Positions 61,710 to 64,000 of a stretch of 64,000 nucleotides of DNA are shown piece by piece. The DNA is from Microbacterium fluvii (GTDB lineage: Bacteria; Actinomycetota; Actinomycetes; Actinomycetales; Microbacteriaceae). Numbering within the stretch: position 1 is the stretch's first letter; every line of letters starts with the position of its first letter. The stretch spans positions 682,001 to 746,000 of the forward strand of contig NZ_JAOPFX010000001.1 in the NCBI RefSeq assembly GCF_025515205.1. The letters are read 5' to 3'. Both the position numbers and the translations under genes were made by a program. The notes below the pieces were generated by a model. It was not told where the DNA came from. It saw only the letters and a list, made by a program, of their open reading frames with translations, and did no database searches.

Positions 61710-61739
61710 AGCGGGGTCGCCCCGAACGGCGGCCCCGCT
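61710..61739 (+). terminator. Intercistronic hairpin after the binding-protein gene
   Basis: AGCGGGG pairs with CCCCGCT and GCC with GGC around CCGAAC; CCCTTT follows. Such stems after binding-protein genes usually protect their mRNA and lower permease expression. Confidence 0.6.
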
Positions 61740-61788
61740 CCCTTTCCGCACCCACCCGAGTCCACCGTCGCACTCGAGAAAGGTCCTC

Positions 61789-62928
61789 ATGTCCGCCAGA
61801 GAGTTCTTCATTTGGCTGAGCACGCTCTCGCCGTTCCTGGAGATCGTCGTCATCGTCGGGGTCTTCCTCGCCGTCGTGGCGCTGATCCTCTTCTTCGTCG
61901 AGATCGCCCCTCGCAAGGGGCGCGTCTACACCTACATCCGTCTGGCCGCCTGCATCGCGGGGCCGGCCTTCGTGTTCTGGTTCCTGCAGTCCTACCAGTG
62001 GGCGATCGCGTCGGCGGCGGTCTTCGGGCTGCTCTTCTTCTTCCTCGACAAGCGCGCGAAAGACGGGCAGGGCTCGCTCTTCCAGCTGTGGGGCTTCCTC
62101 ACCCCCGCGATCGCGCTGATCCTGGTGGGGCTGGTGGTGCCGACCATCCAGACCTTCATCCAGGCGTTCATGAACTCGTCGAGCACGCAGTTCATCGGCT
62201 TCGCCAACTTCGAGTGGGTCTTCACGAACCCGCAGAATGTGCGCATCATCGTCAACACGCTGCTGTGGGTGCTCATCGCGCCGATCGTGTCGACGTCGGC
62301 GGGCCTGGCCTACGCCTACTTCATCGACAAGACCCGCGGCGAGAAGTACTACAAGATCCTCGTGTTCATGCCGATGGCGATCTCGTTCGTGGGCGCCTCG
62401 ATCATCTGGCGCTTCATGTACACCGCACGTCCGGAGGGGCAGAACCAGATCGGTCTGCTCAACCAGATCATCGTGTGGTTCGGCGGAGAGCCCTACAACT
62501 TCCTCGCCGACGACCCATGGAACTCGCTGTGGCTCATCGTGGTGTTCATCTGGATCCAGACCGGATTCGCGATGGTCGTGCTCTCGGCGGCCATCAAGGG
62601 CGTTCCCACCGAGCAGCTCGAGGCGGCCGAGCTCGACGGCACCAACGGCTGGCAGAAGTTCTTCAACGTCATCGTGCCCGGCATCCGCCCCGCACTCATC
62701 GTGGTGCTGACGACGATCTCGATCGCGTCGCTGAAGGTCTTCGACATCGTGCGCACGATGACGGCGGGCGCCAACAACACCTCGGTGCTGGCCAACGAGA
62801 TGTACACGCAGTTCAAGAACTTCGAGGCGGGGCGATCGGCCGCCTACGCCGTCATCCTGTTCATCCTGGTCGTGCCGCTGGTCGTGTACAACGCCGTGCA
62901 GCTGAAGAAGCAGAGGGAGATCCGCTGA
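61789..62928 (+). CDS. ABC sugar transporter permease (MalF/AglF type)
   Basis: The 379-residue protein has two to three extra N-terminal helices (residues 10-90) before the usual six-helix permease core. The EAA loop reads EQLEAAELDGTNGWQKFFNVIVPGIRP. It is 91 bp after the binding-protein gene with a hairpin between. AAAGGTCC precedes the ATG. Confidence 0.94.
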   Translation: MSAREFFIWLSTLSPFLEIVVIVGVFLAVVALILFFVEIAPRKGRVYTYIRLAACIAGPAFVFWFLQSYQWAIASAAVFGLLFFFLDKRAKDGQGSLFQLWGFLTPAIALILVGLVVPTIQTFIQAFMNSSSTQFIGFANFEWVFTNPQNVRIIVNTLLWVLIAPIVSTSAGLAYAYFIDKTRGEKYYKILVFMPMAISFVGASIIWRFMYTARPEGQNQIGLLNQIIVWFGGEPYNFLADDPWNSLWLIVVFIWIQTGFAMVVLSAAIKGVPTEQLEAAELDGTNGWQKFFNVIVPGIRPALIVVLTTISIASLKVFDIVRTMTAGANNTSVLANEMYTQFKNFEAGRSAAYAVILFILVVPLVVYNAVQLKKQREIR

Positions 62929-63893
62929 TGTCCGTCACACCCGCAGAGCTCCCGCTCAACACCGAGGCGGCCACGACCCTCAAGCGCGGCGAGCGCAGGG
63001 CCGAATCGGGCCTCGGTCGCACCAAGCGGCGCCTCACCTCGCGATGGGCGACGGTCGCCGCCATCATCATCGCGGCGATGTGGATCACGCCGACCTTCGG
63101 CCTGTTCGTCACGTCGTTCCGGCCGCAGCAGCTGATCCAGACGACCGGCTGGTGGACGGTCTTCGAGAACTGGGGCTGGACGCTCGACAACTACTCGACC
63201 GCTCTTCAGGCCGGCAACAGCCAGCTGACGATGGCGGGCGCGTTCGTCAACTCGATCGCGATCACGGTCCCGGCGGTGATCATCCCGCTGTCGATCGGGA
63301 TGCTCGCGGCCTACGCGTTCGCGTGGATGGATTTCCGCGGCCGCAACGTGCTGTTCATCGGCATCTTCGCCCTGCAGATCGTGCCGATCCAGATGGCTCT
63401 GGTTCCGCTGCTGCTGCTGTTCTCGCGCGGCACGATCTTCGGGTTCCCGATCATCCAGGCGATCGGCTCATCGGGCTACACGCAGGTGTGGATCGCGCAC
63501 ACGATCTTCGGCCTTCCGCTGATCATCTTCCTGCTGCACAACTTCGTCTCGGAGATCCCCCGAGAGGTGATCGAGGCGGCGAGGGTCGACGGCGCAGGGC
63601 ACGGGCAGATCTTCTTCCGCCTGATCCTGCCGCTGACCGCCCCGGCGATCGCGGCGGTCGGCATCTTCCAGTTCCTGTGGGTGTGGAACGACCTGCTGGT
63701 GGCCCTCATCTTCGCCGACGGCAACGTGGCGCCCATCACGAAGCTGCTGGCCGAGATGACGGGCAGCCGCGGTCAGGACTGGTACCTGCTCACGGCGGGC
63801 GCGTTCATCGCGATCGTCGTGCCGCTGATCGTGTTCCTGTCGCTGCAGCGCTACTTCGTGCGGGGTCTGCTGGCAGGGTCCACCAAGGGGTAG
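62928..63893 (+). CDS. ABC sugar transporter permease (MalG/AglG type)
   Basis: The 321-residue permease has six helices and an EAA loop PREVIEAARVDGAGHGQIFFRLILPLTAPAI. The cytoplasmic N-terminus is about 45 residues. Its ATG overlaps the preceding stop (TGATG). No ATPase gene follows, so the pair probably uses a shared MsiK-like ATPase encoded elsewhere. Confidence 0.94.
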   Translation: MSVTPAELPLNTEAATTLKRGERRAESGLGRTKRRLTSRWATVAAIIIAAMWITPTFGLFVTSFRPQQLIQTTGWWTVFENWGWTLDNYSTALQAGNSQLTMAGAFVNSIAITVPAVIIPLSIGMLAAYAFAWMDFRGRNVLFIGIFALQIVPIQMALVPLLLLFSRGTIFGFPIIQAIGSSGYTQVWIAHTIFGLPLIIFLLHNFVSEIPREVIEAARVDGAGHGQIFFRLILPLTAPAIAAVGIFQFLWVWNDLLVALIFADGNVAPITKLLAEMTGSRGQDWYLLTAGAFIAIVVPLIVFLSLQRYFVRGLLAGSTKG

Positions 63894-63914
63894 GCGGATG
63901 CCGTCCGCTCGGGC

Positions 63915-64000
63915 TCAGCCGGTGCAGCCGAGCCGGGCCTGAGCGGACTGCATCGCGTCGATCTCGGCCGTCTGGGTCTCGATGACGGCCTGGGCGAACT
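63915..64000 (-). CDS. DUF305 protein, C-terminal end
   Basis: Only the last 28 codons are in the window: the frame reads FAQAVIETQTAEIDAMQSAQ and ends ARLGCTG. The AQAVIETQTAEIDAM segment matches the C-terminal helix of DUF305 proteins, often exported and associated with metal handling. The rest runs off the right edge. Confidence 0.7.
   Translation of the reverse strand, partial: FAQAVIETQTAEIDAMQSAQARLGCTG

Overview
The window is about 64 kb of high-GC bacterial chromosome. Codon use, gene families (DUF1206, DUF5302, ECF42/DGPF pair, YcnI, LtrA) and gene order point to an actinobacterium of the Microbacteriaceae, most likely Microbacterium or a close relative (an inference from content, no database was used). 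No rRNA, tRNA, CRISPR array, insertion sequence or prophage was recognised. Gene density is about 95%, with many 1-4 base ATGA, GTGA or TGATG overlaps.

Layout. 1-4009 (minus): 5' part of pyruvate formate-lyase, an orphan MurE-type ligase, and a YcnI copper-type surface protein with a membrane partner. 4058-7019 (plus): site-2 protease Rip/RseP, then a DGPF (YciI) protein coupled to an ECF42 sigma factor. 7043-9109 (minus): fused anthranilate synthase behind a trp attenuator whose 12-residue leader peptide has three tandem Trp codons. 9132-22258: LtrA, ispG, AlaX-like editing protein, ACC deaminase with its GntR regulator, pyroglutamyl peptidase, RNB ribonuclease, proS, PNPOx-like protein, HExxH lipoprotein, LOG protein, DUF1206 and acetate transporter. 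22405-33955: the nusA-ylxR-infB-rbfA and truB-ribF translation block, interrupted by mutY, a uridine-kinase-like gene, an M23/SH3 cell-wall protein, small membrane proteins and deoC. 33990-39506: NRDE protein, coaBC, SNF2-type helicase, pfkA. 39600-41190: an AbiEi/DUF559 nuclease-like gene flanked on both sides by arrays of about 63-bp hairpin repeats. 41268-50483: oligopeptidase B, PiT phosphate transporter with partner, metallophosphoesterase, aspartase, DUF4190, FAH-family and PrsW proteins. 50639-59064: FKBP, YceI, EamA and MFS transporters, rpsO, a 2OG-Fe(II) oxygenase, a flavin oxidoreductase/FMN reductase pair, DUF5302, and rplJ-rplL with an attenuated leader. 59113-64000: a LacI-regulated sugar ABC importer without an ATPase gene and the end of a DUF305 protein.

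The order rip, ispG, proS, nusA, infB, truB, ribF, rpsO is the conserved actinobacterial backbone; dxr, rimP and pnp are not in their usual places here. A strong theme is promoter architecture: about 20 genes have a TANNNT hexamer (usually TAGGCT) ending 6-7 bases before the start codon and usually no Shine-Dalgarno sequence, which predicts leaderless transcripts. Regulatory predictions include the trp attenuator, two PHO-box-like direct repeats, GntR, LacI and MarR-like operators, an L10 leader and many intergenic hairpins, several built on GGATGC/GCATCC.
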